DNA of 64,000 nucleotides, taken from Hymenobacter jeongseonensis. Lineage in GTDB: Bacteria > Bacteroidota > Bacteroidia > Cytophagales > Hymenobacteraceae. Below the pieces are notes generated by a model, which was not told the DNA's origin, searched no databases, and saw only the letters and a list, made by a program, of their open reading frames with translations. Where the stretch lies: positions 620,001 through 684,000 of the forward strand of contig NZ_JADQDQ010000002.1 in NCBI RefSeq assembly GCF_015694725.1, given 5' to 3'. A program made the translations under genes and the position numbers. Positions 8,516-16,842 of the stretch are shown here, one piece after another; position 1 is the stretch's first letter, and each line of letters starts with the position of its first letter.

Positions 8516-9421
8516 CTATTCAGCAAAATCACCCTGTACGTTGCTGTACCACGCCCAACGCACCCCTGTGTATGCATATAATTCTTCGTAAAAAGAGCCA
8601 TCAGTTCGATTGATTCTAAGTGGCAGAGCAAATGGCTCACCTTCCCCCAAACTAATGTAATGGTTATTGTACCGGTTTATATTTCCAATAATTGAGTCAT
8701 AAAACAGTATTACCATGGTGATATATTCTTCCCATTTTTCAAAAGGAATACTTCTCAACTGGTGAAATGACTTTCCAGGCTCATAGTTTGAAAATCCTAT
8801 GTGACTTTGCGACATAGAGAACTGTGAGTGTGCGACTACATTTCTTATTTGGTCAGCGTAACAATCCTGCATTAACATTGAAAATTCTGGACACACTTCC
8901 ATACTTCCATCTTTAATCAAGTCCTCTAGAATATACGAGCGTCCTTTTCTCTCTTTCTTACCCGTTATTTTATTAGGTCCATAAACTTTATTAAAATCAA
9001 AATTCCAATCATAGTTCTCACCATTCGCAAGCTTCACAAGCATAAGAAGCATTTTAGAGAATCTATTAGATTCCCAAAATTTGAGGTACACCATCAATTC
9101 CAGATGAATTGACATTTTAATGTGTTTTTCTTTTTCTTCTGCTGAATGTTCTTTGAAAGCAGATTCTCTATCGACTACATTTCTTCTATAGCTATCATAG
9201 AATTCAAACTGGGTTTGCTCATCCCAATACTGGCTACCAGGCCCAATGCAATAGGGACTCAGATTTCTGCCAGGCACGTCAATCTCTTGGTAAAACCCGT
9301 TTTCCAGTATGATTAATAAATCCCCTTTATGAGACTGATTATCAAAGGCTGCATCAAACAAGGCGCTTACAGCTCGTTCAACGTATGGAGCAAATTTTTG
9401 AAGCGTATCGAGATACAGCAT
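8516..9421 (-). CDS. AT-rich hypothetical protein with HEPN-type R-x4-H motif
   Basis: A 301-residue soluble protein, visibly AT-rich compared with clpB beside it. The notable feature is QIRNVVAHSQF at residues 191-201, giving R193-N-x3-H198. This R-x4-6-H pattern following a helix is the hallmark of HEPN-domain proteins, many of which are toxin or antiviral RNases, though non-catalytic HEPN proteins also exist. The rest is largely helical and charged, with an aromatic-rich N-terminus. No antitoxin or nucleotidyltransferase partner gene is adjacent. The start is ATG 9421; just upstream are two tandem 16-bp repeats. Function as an RNase or defence protein is an inference from the motif. Confidence 0.6.
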   Translation of the reverse strand: MLYLDTLQKFAPYVERAVSALFDAAFDNQSHKGDLLIILENGFYQEIDVPGRNLSPYCIGPGSQYWDEQTQFEFYDSYRRNVVDRESAFKEHSAEEKEKHIKMSIHLELMVYLKFWESNRFSKMLLMLVKLANGENYDWNFDFNKVYGPNKITGKKERKGRSYILEDLIKDGSMEVCPEFSMLMQDCYADQIRNVVAHSQFSMSQSHIGFSNYEPGKSFHQLRSIPFEKWEEYITMVILFYDSIIGNINRYNNHYISLGEGEPFALPLRINRTDGSFYEELYAYTGVRWAWYSNVQGDFAE

Positions 9422-9454
9422 ATTATCAGATTTTTAATTTGAGTAGCACCTTGA

Positions 9455-9486
9455 AATATTTGTACTGAAGAATATTTGTGCTGAAG
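9455..9486. repeat. Tandem 16-bp direct repeat upstream of the HEPN-like gene
   Basis: AATATTTGTACTGAAG (9455-9470) is followed immediately by AATATTTGTGCTGAAG (9471-9486), 15 of 16 identical. It lies 34 nt before the start of the minus-strand gene and is a candidate regulator-binding pair. Confidence 0.6.
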
Positions 9487-9588
9487 CAAGCTACACAGAA
9501 GCTGCTGTTTCTTCAGCGGCGGGGGCAGCGGGCGGGGAGGCGGGTAGGCCCCGATAATTATTTTGAGCAGCTGCCGCTTCTGCCGTTT

Positions 9589-9858
9589 CTACTGGCCCGG
9601 CTGCGGCAGCACCACGTTTGCCATCGCCTTGAGGTCTAGGTCCGGTATAAAGCCATCACACACGGTGAGGATGCTAAACAGATACCGCTTCAACTCGGCG
9701 GGCTCGGGCTGCTCCTGGCGCAGCGCGGCCTGCACGAGATGCAGGGACAAATCGGCCAGTACTAGTTGCTTGCGCGTTGTAAGGTCGCTGGTTGTAACCG
9801 CAGTGGACTCCGTCAGGGCGTGGGCCTGCCGAACGAGGTCCAGAATAGCGTCTTGCAT
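9589..9858 (-). CDS. Small hypothetical protein
   Basis: An 89-residue, mostly helical, Leu/Ala-rich product (MQDAILDLVRQAHALTESTA at the N-terminus). ATG 9858 is chosen; a TTG two codons earlier is the only upstream alternative. No signal peptide, membrane segment or known motif is visible. It has the look of a small cytoplasmic helical-bundle protein. It is separated from the reductase gene at 10013 by a terminator and is probably transcribed alone. Confidence 0.5.
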   Translation of the reverse strand: MQDAILDLVRQAHALTESTAVTTSDLTTRKQLVLADLSLHLVQAALRQEQPEPAELKRYLFSILTVCDGFIPDLDLKAMANVVLPQPGQ

Positions 9859-9939
9859 ACTCAATTAGTGGTTAAGAGGAAAAGTGCAGCACCGTGCATT
9901 GCTGCCGCAATGTGGCAAAGCTAGTTCCTGCCTGAAAAC

Positions 9940-9970
9940 AAAGAGCCCCAGCAGTTGCTGAGGCTCTTTT
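9940..9970 (-). terminator. Terminator downstream of the reductase gene
   Basis: AAAGAGCC pairs with GGCTCTTT, and CAGCA with TGCTG inside it, with one internal mismatch and a two-base loop. It lies 43 nt past the stop of the gene at 10013. Confidence 0.8.
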
Positions 9971-10012
9971 GGTTAGGGCGTAAGGCAACCGGCTAACGGT
10001 TAAGCAGGAGCC

Positions 10013-10735
10013 TTACAGCTGGACGCCCTGGGACTGCAGGTGTTTTTCGGCCGCGTTTTGGTTGGCCAGGTATTCGGTGTGCTGCTCGGGCGTGCGCTGG
10101 GTGCCCAGGCTGGCCAGGTTCTGCCGCAGCTCGGCGGCGGGCATGTCGGTGCCGTAGGCCGGAGTGCCCGGCTGCTGCCGCCACGACTCGTGCAGGCTGC
10201 CGGCGTCCACAGCGTCGAAGCCCAGCTCATCGACCAGCGCCATTACCTTTTGCTTGGCGGCGGCATCGTCGCCGGCCACGGGCAGCGAGATGCGGCCGGG
10301 TGTGCCGGCGGGCTGCCCTTTTTGTTCGAGGTGTGTGGCGTAGATGTTATTAAACACCTTCACCACCGGCCGGCCCAGGTGCTGCTGCACCCATTCGCTC
10401 TCGGTCAGGGCGCCGCTTTCCAACTCGGGCAACTGGCCGTCGCGCAGCAGGGGGTAGTAGTTGCTGGTGTCGATGACCGGCACGTCGGCGGGCACGCCCT
10501 CGAACAGGTCCTTGGGCAGGTCGGGAATGCTTTTCAGCGGAATGGTCACGATGATGATTTCGCCGTGGCGAGCGGCTTCCCGGGCCGTGACGGGGATAGC
10601 GCCGGTTTTTTGGGCCAGGTCCTTCAGCGTTTCGGGGCCGCGGGAGTTGGCAATGTATACCGAGTGGCCGAGGCTGGTGAGCCGCACGGCGAGGGCGCTA
10701 CCGATGTGGCCGGCCCCGATGATTCCAATGTTCAT
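10013..10735 (-). CDS. NADP-dependent oxidoreductase, F420-reductase-like (Rossmann)
   Basis: A 240-residue protein whose N-terminus MNIGIIGAGHIGSALAVRL is a textbook GxGxxG dinucleotide-binding fold, followed by the NADP-favouring loop IANSRGPETL near residue 30. Later segments IIIVTIPLKSIPDLP, VIDTSNYYPL and VVKVFNNIYATHL match the NADPH:F420 oxidoreductase-like family. Bacteroidota are not known to make F420, so the real substrate is probably another reducible cofactor or metabolite. The gene stands alone between a terminator (9940-9970) and the protease gene at 10898. Confidence 0.85.
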   Translation of the reverse strand: MNIGIIGAGHIGSALAVRLTSLGHSVYIANSRGPETLKDLAQKTGAIPVTAREAARHGEIIIVTIPLKSIPDLPKDLFEGVPADVPVIDTSNYYPLLRDGQLPELESGALTESEWVQQHLGRPVVKVFNNIYATHLEQKGQPAGTPGRISLPVAGDDAAAKQKVMALVDELGFDAVDAGSLHESWRQQPGTPAYGTDMPAAELRQNLASLGTQRTPEQHTEYLANQNAAEKHLQSQGVQL

Positions 10736-10897
10736 AAGCGTATGATTAGCGAGTGTAGCGGCCGCTATGTTATAAAGCGACCCGTTCTAAGACTACCCGC
10801 CCGGCAGGATTGTTTCGCGGGGGGACTTTACCCGCAGCAGGCAAGCTGCTTATATGAGCAAGGCAGCATTCCCATACTTTACCGAACCGACCAAGGC

Positions 10898-11932
10898 TCA
10901 GTTTTTCAGTGGCTGGGCTTCCAGCTCTTGCAGCGCTTGTTCTATTTCGGGCAGCAGGTCCTTGAGTTGCGCGTGCGCCAGCTCTTGTAGCGAATGCCGC
11001 TTCGCCAGCTTTTCGGCCACCAGGTAGCCGATGTAGTAGCCGGAGCGGGCGGGCGTTTCGGCCTGCTCGTCCATGCCCATAAAGTAGCGGCTGTAGTCTT
11101 CCTTCTTCTCCGAATTGAGCACGGCACGCAAGGGGCCCACGTAGCGCGGCAACGCCGCCTGGGTACGCTCGGGCGTGTTGCGGGGCAGCCCGAAGAGGTT
11201 TACCCCGGCGGCTTTGGGGTTGAGGGCGTGGGCCACGTAGGTGGCCAGGCCTTCGCGCCACAGCGCCGCGGCCACGGTTTGTTCCTCGCCAAAAAACTGG
11301 CTGTGGTAGATGTGAAACAGCTCGTGGTGAAAGAATGGCTCAGGGTCGGCCTCCTGTCCGTAGACGTAGGCAATCATGTCGAGCCCAAACAGCAGCGCCT
11401 CCTTGTCGCGCACGGTGCGGGTGGCTCCATCAAAAGCCCCCAGCGAGTACATGAAATAGATGCGCCCGTTGTACTTCAGGTCCGGAAAGGTCTTGCGGAA
11501 ACTATTCTCGTAGCGCGGCAAATCCTGGCCAATTTGCTGGCTGAGGCGCAGCACCAGGTCCATTTTGGGCTGCACCAAGGCCTGGATGGCGGGGTAGCGT
11601 TCGGGCAGAGTGGCGGCAAAGGCCTTGTCGGGCGGGCCGCCCAGTACATCCCGGTTGTATACCTCCGGGTGCGGGTCAGCCACCAGCTTTTTGAAGAGGG
11701 CTACCTGCGTGGCTTGGTCCTTGTCGCGGGCCTGGGCCCAAAACTTTCTAAAGTCCGGCATCAGGTCCACGACGCTGTAGCCGGGCTTGGTTTTCAAAGG
11801 TTTCGCGGCGGCCACTGCGGGCTTTTGCGAAGGGCGGGGGCTGGGTGCAGACGTTTGCGCTTCGGCCACCTGCACCCCAAACAGTGCGGTGAAGGCCGTT
11901 CCGAGCGCCAAAGCAGCAAGGAAGGGACGCAT
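10898..11932 (-). CDS. Exported zinc-protease-like protein (HExxH)
   Basis: Residues 1-25 from ATG 11932 form a signal peptide ending AEAQ; the upstream in-frame ATG at 11962 would add ten residues in front of it and is less likely. The 344-residue product contains FHHELFHIYH at 201-210, i.e. H203-E-L-F-H207, the HExxH zinc-binding and catalytic motif, followed by EGLATYVAHAL about 25 residues later, whose Glu could be the third ligand as in gluzincins. The layout resembles predicted Zn-dependent proteases of the DUF2268 type. A Pro/Ala/Lys linker follows the signal. It is probably periplasmic or a surface enzyme; no substrate is evident. Confidence 0.65.
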   Translation of the reverse strand: MRPFLAALALGTAFTALFGVQVAEAQTSAPSPRPSQKPAVAAAKPLKTKPGYSVVDLMPDFRKFWAQARDKDQATQVALFKKLVADPHPEVYNRDVLGGPPDKAFAATLPERYPAIQALVQPKMDLVLRLSQQIGQDLPRYENSFRKTFPDLKYNGRIYFMYSLGAFDGATRTVRDKEALLFGLDMIAYVYGQEADPEPFFHHELFHIYHSQFFGEEQTVAAALWREGLATYVAHALNPKAAGVNLFGLPRNTPERTQAALPRYVGPLRAVLNSEKKEDYSRYFMGMDEQAETPARSGYYIGYLVAEKLAKRHSLQELAHAQLKDLLPEIEQALQELEAQPLKN

Positions 11933-12067
11933 AACAATGGGAGTGGAAGTGTGAAACCACAAAAATATTTGCTGCCCGCATTCGGAGAAAATAGCACCCG
12001 GCCTGCGCTACACTTTTTTGTTGTGGAGCCTGGTTGCTCTCACGGGTATCGCCCTATTTGGTAGGCC

Positions 12068-12496
12068 CTAGCTAGAGGGCTCCCACAGCTCAATCTTGTT
12101 ACCGGCGTTGTCCATGATATGCACGAATTTTCCGTACTCGGAATTAGCGATGTTGTCCAGAATGGTTACTCCGTTTTCGCGCAGTTTGGCTACCAGCCCT
12201 TCCATATTCTGAACCCGGTAGTTAATCATAAACTCCTTTTTTGAAGGGGCGAAATAGTCGCTTCCGGTTTTAAAAGGACTCCATTGGAGCTGGTTTATTT
12301 CGTCCGGCTTGTCTGCGTTTCTGGATTCAAAAGTCGCACCCCATTCAGAGGTTTCAAACCCTAGATTTTTGGCATACCATTCATTGGTTTCCTTCGGATT
12401 GTCGGAAAAAAAGAAAATCCCTCCAATGCCAGTCACCTTGGGTGTTGTGTCGGGGGTTGAAGGGGTATGGGGCGTTTCGTTTTTTTGCGCTTCCAT
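12068..12496 (-). CDS. VOC-family (glyoxalase-like) protein
   Basis: A 142-residue product with the vicinal-oxygen-chelate fold pattern: GIGGIFFFSDNPKETNEWYA at the first beta-alpha unit, a central strand NYRVQNMEGLVAKL, and the closing HIMDNAGNKIELWEP, whose GNKIELWE is the common VOC end motif with a metal-ligand Glu. A Thr/Pro-rich segment of about 20 residues precedes the fold. VOC proteins include glyoxalases, dioxygenases and antibiotic-binding proteins; nothing here separates these. It is followed at 12562 on the same strand by a second, different VOC protein. Confidence 0.8.
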   Translation of the reverse strand: MEAQKNETPHTPSTPDTTPKVTGIGGIFFFSDNPKETNEWYAKNLGFETSEWGATFESRNADKPDEINQLQWSPFKTGSDYFAPSKKEFMINYRVQNMEGLVAKLRENGVTILDNIANSEYGKFVHIMDNAGNKIELWEPSS

Positions 12497-12561
12497 CTTG
12501 CTGGTTTTTGCTTATTGAGATGCAAATAAGGAGTTTGTGCCACGGGTATTACCTCCCGGCG

Positions 12562-12939
12562 CTACTTGCGCGGGATTTCCTGCAGCGTCCACGTATTGCC
12601 ATCGGGGTCCTGGAAGCCGGCGTACTTGATGCCGCCGCCCAGGTCGCGAACGTCGCCCATTGCCACGCCGCGGCCCGCCAGCTCGGCGCGGGCTTGCTCA
12701 ATATCGGCTACCACCAGGTGCAATCCGCGCAGGGAGCCGGCCGGCATGGCCAGGCCCGCCAGTCCTTCGCTTAGCACGATAGAACAGCCAGAGCCCGGCG
12801 GCGTAAGCTGCACCACCCGCACCGTAGGGCCGGGCCGCACGTCGTGGTCAAGCTTGAAGCCTACTTGTTGGGAATAAAAATGCTTGGCGCGGTCGATGTC
12901 GGCTACCGGCACCGGCACCAGCTCAAGTTTCATATTCAT
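12562..12939 (-). CDS. VOC-family (glyoxalase-like) protein
   Basis: A 125-residue protein starting at ATG 12939 (MNMKLELVPVPVADIDRAKH); the longer in-frame start at 13011 would add an unrelated leader. The VOC pattern is clear: VADIDRAKHFYSQQVGFKLD in the first half, GLHLVVADIEQARAEL at the start of the second, and GFQDPDGNTWTLQEIP at the end, where DPDGN plus Glu is the classical signature. Such single-domain proteins are often annotated as glyoxalase or bleomycin-resistance-like. The adjacent VOC gene (12068-12496) is only distantly similar, so this looks like neighbourhood rather than recent duplication. Confidence 0.85.
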   Translation of the reverse strand: MNMKLELVPVPVADIDRAKHFYSQQVGFKLDHDVRPGPTVRVVQLTPPGSGCSIVLSEGLAGLAMPAGSLRGLHLVVADIEQARAELAGRGVAMGDVRDLGGGIKYAGFQDPDGNTWTLQEIPRK

Positions 12940-13069
12940 ACGAAAATTGACGGAATGGGAGGAAGGAAACCGAAGTATAACTAATTGATTTAGCTCCTCG
13001 CCGGGCCGCAATTAATTAGGGCAATTTGTTTAAGAAAGCATTTTCCAATCCAGCTACTTTCAGTTCCTT

Positions 13070-13279
13070 TCAGGGGCTATATTCCGGCAGGGCTATGCCA
13101 TCCGTTTGATTCATTTCACGGGTTGCGGCACCAGCAGCGCCGGTACCGAAACGCCCGTTCCACGGAGTGCGCCAACTAGCACCCGTGCACGCCGAAAGGC
13201 AAGCCAGCAGCGCTAGAAAAAAGGGCCACTGCTCACGCCAAGAGGGTTTATTTCCCTGGCGTGAACAGTGGCCCTGTTT
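13070..13279 (-). pseudogene. Possible decayed small lipoprotein frame, no start codon
   Basis: A minus-strand frame open from 13279 to the stop at 13070-13072 encodes PFFLALLACLSACTG followed by a short Gly/Ala-rich tail ending ALPEYSP. The hydrophobic run with LLAC or LSAC looks like a lipoprotein signal. However no ATG, GTG or TTG precedes it, and its upstream part is the arm and loop of the long inverted repeat at 13206-13290. It could be a small lipoprotein gene whose start was destroyed by the repeat, or chance. Confidence 0.25.
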
Positions 13280-13290
13280 CTAGCGCTGCT
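13206..13290 (-). terminator. Exceptionally long hairpin downstream of the TonB-type receptor
   Basis: Arms 13206-13240 and 13257-13290 are complementary over about 34 bp with one mismatch and a small irregularity in the T/A run, around a 16-nt loop. It begins 36 nt past the receptor stop codon and ends the 12940-13326 gap. Its length far exceeds an ordinary terminator. Confidence 0.7.
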
Positions 13291-13326
13291 AATTATTGCC
13301 CTCGATATAATTAGCCAGCGGATTGT

Positions 13327-15936
13327 TTAATTGCCGCCCTGGCCGTTGCCGCCGTCGCCGGCTTTTTGGTCGTCGTTGCGGATGCTGCGCTTGGGGCGGC
13401 TGGGCTTGTTTTCCAGCTTGCCAAACCGGTAGCTGAAGGCGGCCCGCACGCCGCGGTTGTACACGTAGGTGGTGTTGGTCGACATGGACTGGCCGGTGTC
13501 GAAGTCGTTGCTCAGCTTCACGTAGGAGCTGAAGGGGTTGTCGGCGTTCAGGGTCAGGTCGCCTTTGCCTTTCCAGAGGTCTTTGCGCAGGCCCAGGGAG
13601 TACATCTGCCAGGGCGAGCTGCTGCCCTGCAACTGAATGCGGGGCGAGTTGAGCATGGCAAATAGCTGGAAGCTGATGCCCTTGCCCAACTTGTAGCCCG
13701 AGTTGATGTTGGCCGAGTACACCACGCCGCGGTTGCTGGTGTTCAGCGTTTTGCTGCTCAGGTACACGTAGAAGGCGCTGATGTTGCCGCTGATGTCCCA
13801 TTTGGGCAGGGGCTTGGCCGAGCCGAACAGGTTGAGGCCGTAGGTCTGGTTGCGGGCCACGTTGCCGAAGGTGGCCAGCACCCGGCCATCGTCGTTGGTG
13901 GTGTACACCCGCTCGATGGCGTTGTTGGTTTGGCGCGAATACACCGATACGTTGATGCTGGTGCCTTTGGCAAAGGTGTTCCAGTTCAGCTCGTAGTTGT
14001 CGGTGAATTCGGCGTCGAGTTTGGGGTTGCCTTCCGAGATGTTGCGCGGGTCCGACTCGTTGCGGTACGGGTTGAGGTAGAAGATGCTGGGGCGCTGTAT
14101 GCGGCGCGAGTAGGTGGCCCGCAGTGAGGAGCCCGGCTGCTTAAGGTTGCGCGTGAGGGCCACGTTGGGCAGCACGTTGGTATAGCTCAGGCGGAATTCG
14201 TCGTCCTGGTTTTGGAAGTTGCCGCGCAGGTCGGTGCGCTCCACGCGGGCACCCAGGCGGGCCGTGTACTTCTTGCCCAGGCTGGTGCCGTAGGTGGCGT
14301 ATCCGGCCAGCACGTCCTGGTCGTAGTCAAACTTGTTGGTCAGGCTCGGTTCCAGCCCAAATACGCCGGTGCTCAGGTTGGTGCGGAACACCTCGTAGTC
14401 GCTGAACACCGTACGCTGAATCATCTTGGCGCCCACTTCCACGGTTTGCTTCTCGCCCAGCGGGTGCACGTAGTCGGTTTGCAGCGTGCTTTCGAGGTTG
14501 CGGGCCAAGTTGGGGCTCTGCTCGCGGTACTGCGGGTTGTTGAAATCGGGGTTGACGAGCGGAAACTGGGTCAGGTCGTACTCGCTGTCGCGGCGGTTGC
14601 GGCTGTGCTGGGCCAGCACCGTCCACTCGCGGCGGCTCTTGGCCCCGAAGCTGCGGGTGTAGGAGCCCAGCAGGTCGTAGCTGCGGTTGGTAGCATCCAT
14701 TGTCTGCTCGCGGGTGTAGTTGCCAAACAGCGGATTGGTGCTCGCGGGCTGCCCCTCATCAAGGGTGTAGCGGTTGTTGATGTCGAGGTCGAACTGGTTG
14801 CCGAACTGGGCGGTGCTGAAGGTCAGGCTGAGGGCGTGGTTGGGCGCGGGCTCGTACTCCAGCCCAACGCGGCCCTGGCCGCCGCCGCCCATGCCCGTGC
14901 CGTCGTTGCGCTGAAACAGCCGGCCCGTAGTCAGAATCGACTGGCCATTAACCACCGTGCGCACGCCCCGGTCAATGCGGTCCACTTCCTGGTCGCCGGG
15001 GGCGTAGAACGAAAAGGCATTAAGCCCTGCCGTCACGCCCAGCTTCCCTTTGCGGGCGTTCAGGGTGAAGTTGCCGTTGGAGTTGCGCGTGCCCAGGGCC
15101 AGGCCCACGTTGCCGTTCACACCCTGCAGGTTGTTTTCCTTCAGCACAATGTTGATAATGCCGGCCGAGCCTTCGCCGTCGTACTTAGCCGAGGGCGAGG
15201 TGATGACCTCCACCGACTTAATCTGGTCGCCGGGCAGCTGCTTGAGGGCGGTGGCAATGTCGCCCGAAATCACAGCCGAAGGCTTGCCGTTGATGAGGAT
15301 GCGCACGTTGCCGGAGCCGCGCAGTTGCAGGTTGCCGTCGGGGTCCACGCTCACCATCGGGGCCTTGCGCAGCACGTCGGCCGCGGTGCCGCCCTTGTTG
15401 GTGTTGTCGGTGCCGGCGTTGTACACCAGGCGGTCGGGCTTGCTTTCCACCACGGGGCGGTCGCCGGTCACGGTCACATCGCTGAGCTGCTGGGCGGCGG
15501 CCGTCAAGGCCACGGTGCCCAAATCCAGGGACATTTTGCCATCGGCCAACGTCACGGGCTGCGTGAGGCTGCCGTAGCCGATAAAGCTGAGCTGCAGGCG
15601 GTACTCGCCGGCAGCCAGGCCCTTCAGGGTGAAGCGGCCTCGGTCGTCGGCTACGGTGCCGTCCACGGGCTTGTCGCCGGTGGCGGGCAGCAGGGCCACG
15701 GTGGCAAACTCCACTGGTTTCTTGGTGGCACCATCCAGTACCACGCCGCTGATGCGGCCGGTGCCGCGGGCAGTCGGCAGCGTTACCAGGGCCGGAGGCG
15801 TGGCGCCCGGCGCACCCGTTGGGATGCCGTTGGGGCCTCCCGCGGGCCGCGAAGCCGGGGCCGCGGGTGCCTGAGCGGCGGCTTGGTGAGCAAGCACACT
15901 GGCCAAGGCCAGCATTGGCAGTAAGGGGTTATTCAT
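13327..15936 (-). CDS. TonB-dependent-type outer-membrane receptor with carboxypeptidase-regulatory domain
   Basis: An 869-residue outer-membrane protein. After a signal peptide (to about residue 22) and a Pro/Gly-rich linker comes a carboxypeptidase-regulatory-like domain (about 60-145: GRISGVVLDGATKKPVEFAT, then GEYRLQLSFIGYG). A plug domain follows (about 165-270: ADVLRKAPMVSVDPDGNLQL, then ILINGKPSA and VEVITSPSAKYDGEGSAGII). The remainder is a beta-barrel with many alternating aromatic strands, ending RAAFSYRFGKLE and then a basic Asn/Gly-rich tail after the last strand. The domain set matches the outer-membrane beta-barrel family (OMP_b-brl_3) rather than SusC. No SusD partner is adjacent, and the substrate cannot be predicted. 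A long hairpin lies just downstream. Confidence 0.9.
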   Translation of the reverse strand: MNNPLLPMLALASVLAHQAAAQAPAAPASRPAGGPNGIPTGAPGATPPALVTLPTARGTGRISGVVLDGATKKPVEFATVALLPATGDKPVDGTVADDRGRFTLKGLAAGEYRLQLSFIGYGSLTQPVTLADGKMSLDLGTVALTAAAQQLSDVTVTGDRPVVESKPDRLVYNAGTDNTNKGGTAADVLRKAPMVSVDPDGNLQLRGSGNVRILINGKPSAVISGDIATALKQLPGDQIKSVEVITSPSAKYDGEGSAGIINIVLKENNLQGVNGNVGLALGTRNSNGNFTLNARKGKLGVTAGLNAFSFYAPGDQEVDRIDRGVRTVVNGQSILTTGRLFQRNDGTGMGGGGQGRVGLEYEPAPNHALSLTFSTAQFGNQFDLDINNRYTLDEGQPASTNPLFGNYTREQTMDATNRSYDLLGSYTRSFGAKSRREWTVLAQHSRNRRDSEYDLTQFPLVNPDFNNPQYREQSPNLARNLESTLQTDYVHPLGEKQTVEVGAKMIQRTVFSDYEVFRTNLSTGVFGLEPSLTNKFDYDQDVLAGYATYGTSLGKKYTARLGARVERTDLRGNFQNQDDEFRLSYTNVLPNVALTRNLKQPGSSLRATYSRRIQRPSIFYLNPYRNESDPRNISEGNPKLDAEFTDNYELNWNTFAKGTSINVSVYSRQTNNAIERVYTTNDDGRVLATFGNVARNQTYGLNLFGSAKPLPKWDISGNISAFYVYLSSKTLNTSNRGVVYSANINSGYKLGKGISFQLFAMLNSPRIQLQGSSSPWQMYSLGLRKDLWKGKGDLTLNADNPFSSYVKLSNDFDTGQSMSTNTTYVYNRGVRAAFSYRFGKLENKPSRPKRSIRNDDQKAGDGGNGQGGN

Positions 15937-16266
15937 AAAAAGTGCAGAAAAAAGGTGGTCGAGGAAGTAGGGGTATTACAGCGAGCCACCAGTAAAGAGA
16001 GGCCGCACGCCGGAGAGCAGGGAGGGGTTTGTTATCTGCTTCCAACAGGTGTATCGCTGACCCCTACCGTTGCATTACTGGATAAATAAATTTTTCTATG
16101 CGCTGATGGCAAGGGGGCGCGCCAAGCCACCAAAAAGGCGCATTAAAGCACCAGGCCCATGCGGCAACAGTCGAACAAGCAACTGGCCCCGTCGGTCCAG
16201 CCTTACCGGTCTTTGTTTGCCCGATTGCAGTAGCAACTGCGGTGAGCGCTGCAGGGTGCGCAACTG
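15937..16266. other. Intergenic region, no gene seen
   Basis: This gap lies between the start of the receptor gene and the end of the membrane-protein gene at 16267, both on the minus strand. It should hold the receptor promoter, but I find no good minus-strand TAnnTTTG. A plus-strand frame crossing it (16070-16870) is a shadow of the gene at 16267. Confidence 0.4.
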
Positions 16267-16842
16267 CTACACCAGTTGGCGGCCCGAATGCGAGCCAATG
16301 GTGCTGGCGCGCCGAAACAGCAGCCCCGCCACGGCCCAAAAGGCAGCGAAAATCCCATTCGCTACCAGCACATTCACAAGGGCCACTTGGGGTTCGGCAG
16401 CCGCGCCCGTGGGCTTCCAGACAAATAGCGCAATCGCTGTAACCACCACATACGTCAGCGACGCCGCGAACATGGCGTTGGACATCCCCAGCGGCCGGAA
16501 GCGCGCCACGAAGGCCCCGATGAGGGCCACCGCCAGCACCGCCACATACAGCACATTGGCGGGGTTATCCTCGCTCCCAACGAGCCCCACCGCCCCATTT
16601 GCCCACACCAGCAGGAGGCCGGCTACCACCCCCAACCCCGCGCCAAGACGATACAGGGTATTGTCCCCCATCCGCGCAATCAGCGCAAACGTGAGGCCCG
16701 CGCCGAATAGCATGATGCCGGCCGCGACAAAATCGCCGGGGCTCCAAGCCATTTCAGCCATGGTCAGCTTGGCCGTGAGGGGGATGAGCAACAGGAGCCC
16801 CGTGCCAAGGGCAACGCGAGCAATGCTTTGGGTAAGTGTCAT
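16267..16842 (-). CDS. Polytopic membrane protein of unknown function
   Basis: A 191-residue protein with about six membrane segments: GTGLLLLIPLTAKLTM, AAGIMLFGAGLTFALIA, LGVVAGLLLVWANGAVGLVG, VLYVAVLAVALIGAFVA, AASLTYVVVTAIALFVW and IFAAFWAVAGLLFRRA. The spacing and the Gly/Ala-rich helices resemble small uncharacterised membrane proteins common in soil bacteria. I see no functional motif. Upstream, at 17007-17023, is a perfect palindrome ACTTTGC-ATT-GCAAAGT that includes a -7-like TTACTTTG on the minus strand and may be its promoter. Confidence 0.7.
   Translation of the reverse strand: MTLTQSIARVALGTGLLLLIPLTAKLTMAEMAWSPGDFVAAGIMLFGAGLTFALIARMGDNTLYRLGAGLGVVAGLLLVWANGAVGLVGSEDNPANVLYVAVLAVALIGAFVARFRPLGMSNAMFAASLTYVVVTAIALFVWKPTGAAAEPQVALVNVLVANGIFAAFWAVAGLLFRRASTIGSHSGRQLV

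Noticed and set aside
10013..10735. F420-reductase similarity as evidence of F420 metabolism
   Set aside because: No F420 synthesis genes are present and Bacteroidota are not known to make it; only the NADP fold is supported.
14212..15924. 570-residue plus-strand open frame
   Set aside because: It is the complement of the TonB-type receptor; the composition (Ala/Val/His/Gly-rich) is typical of antisense frames in GC-rich DNA.
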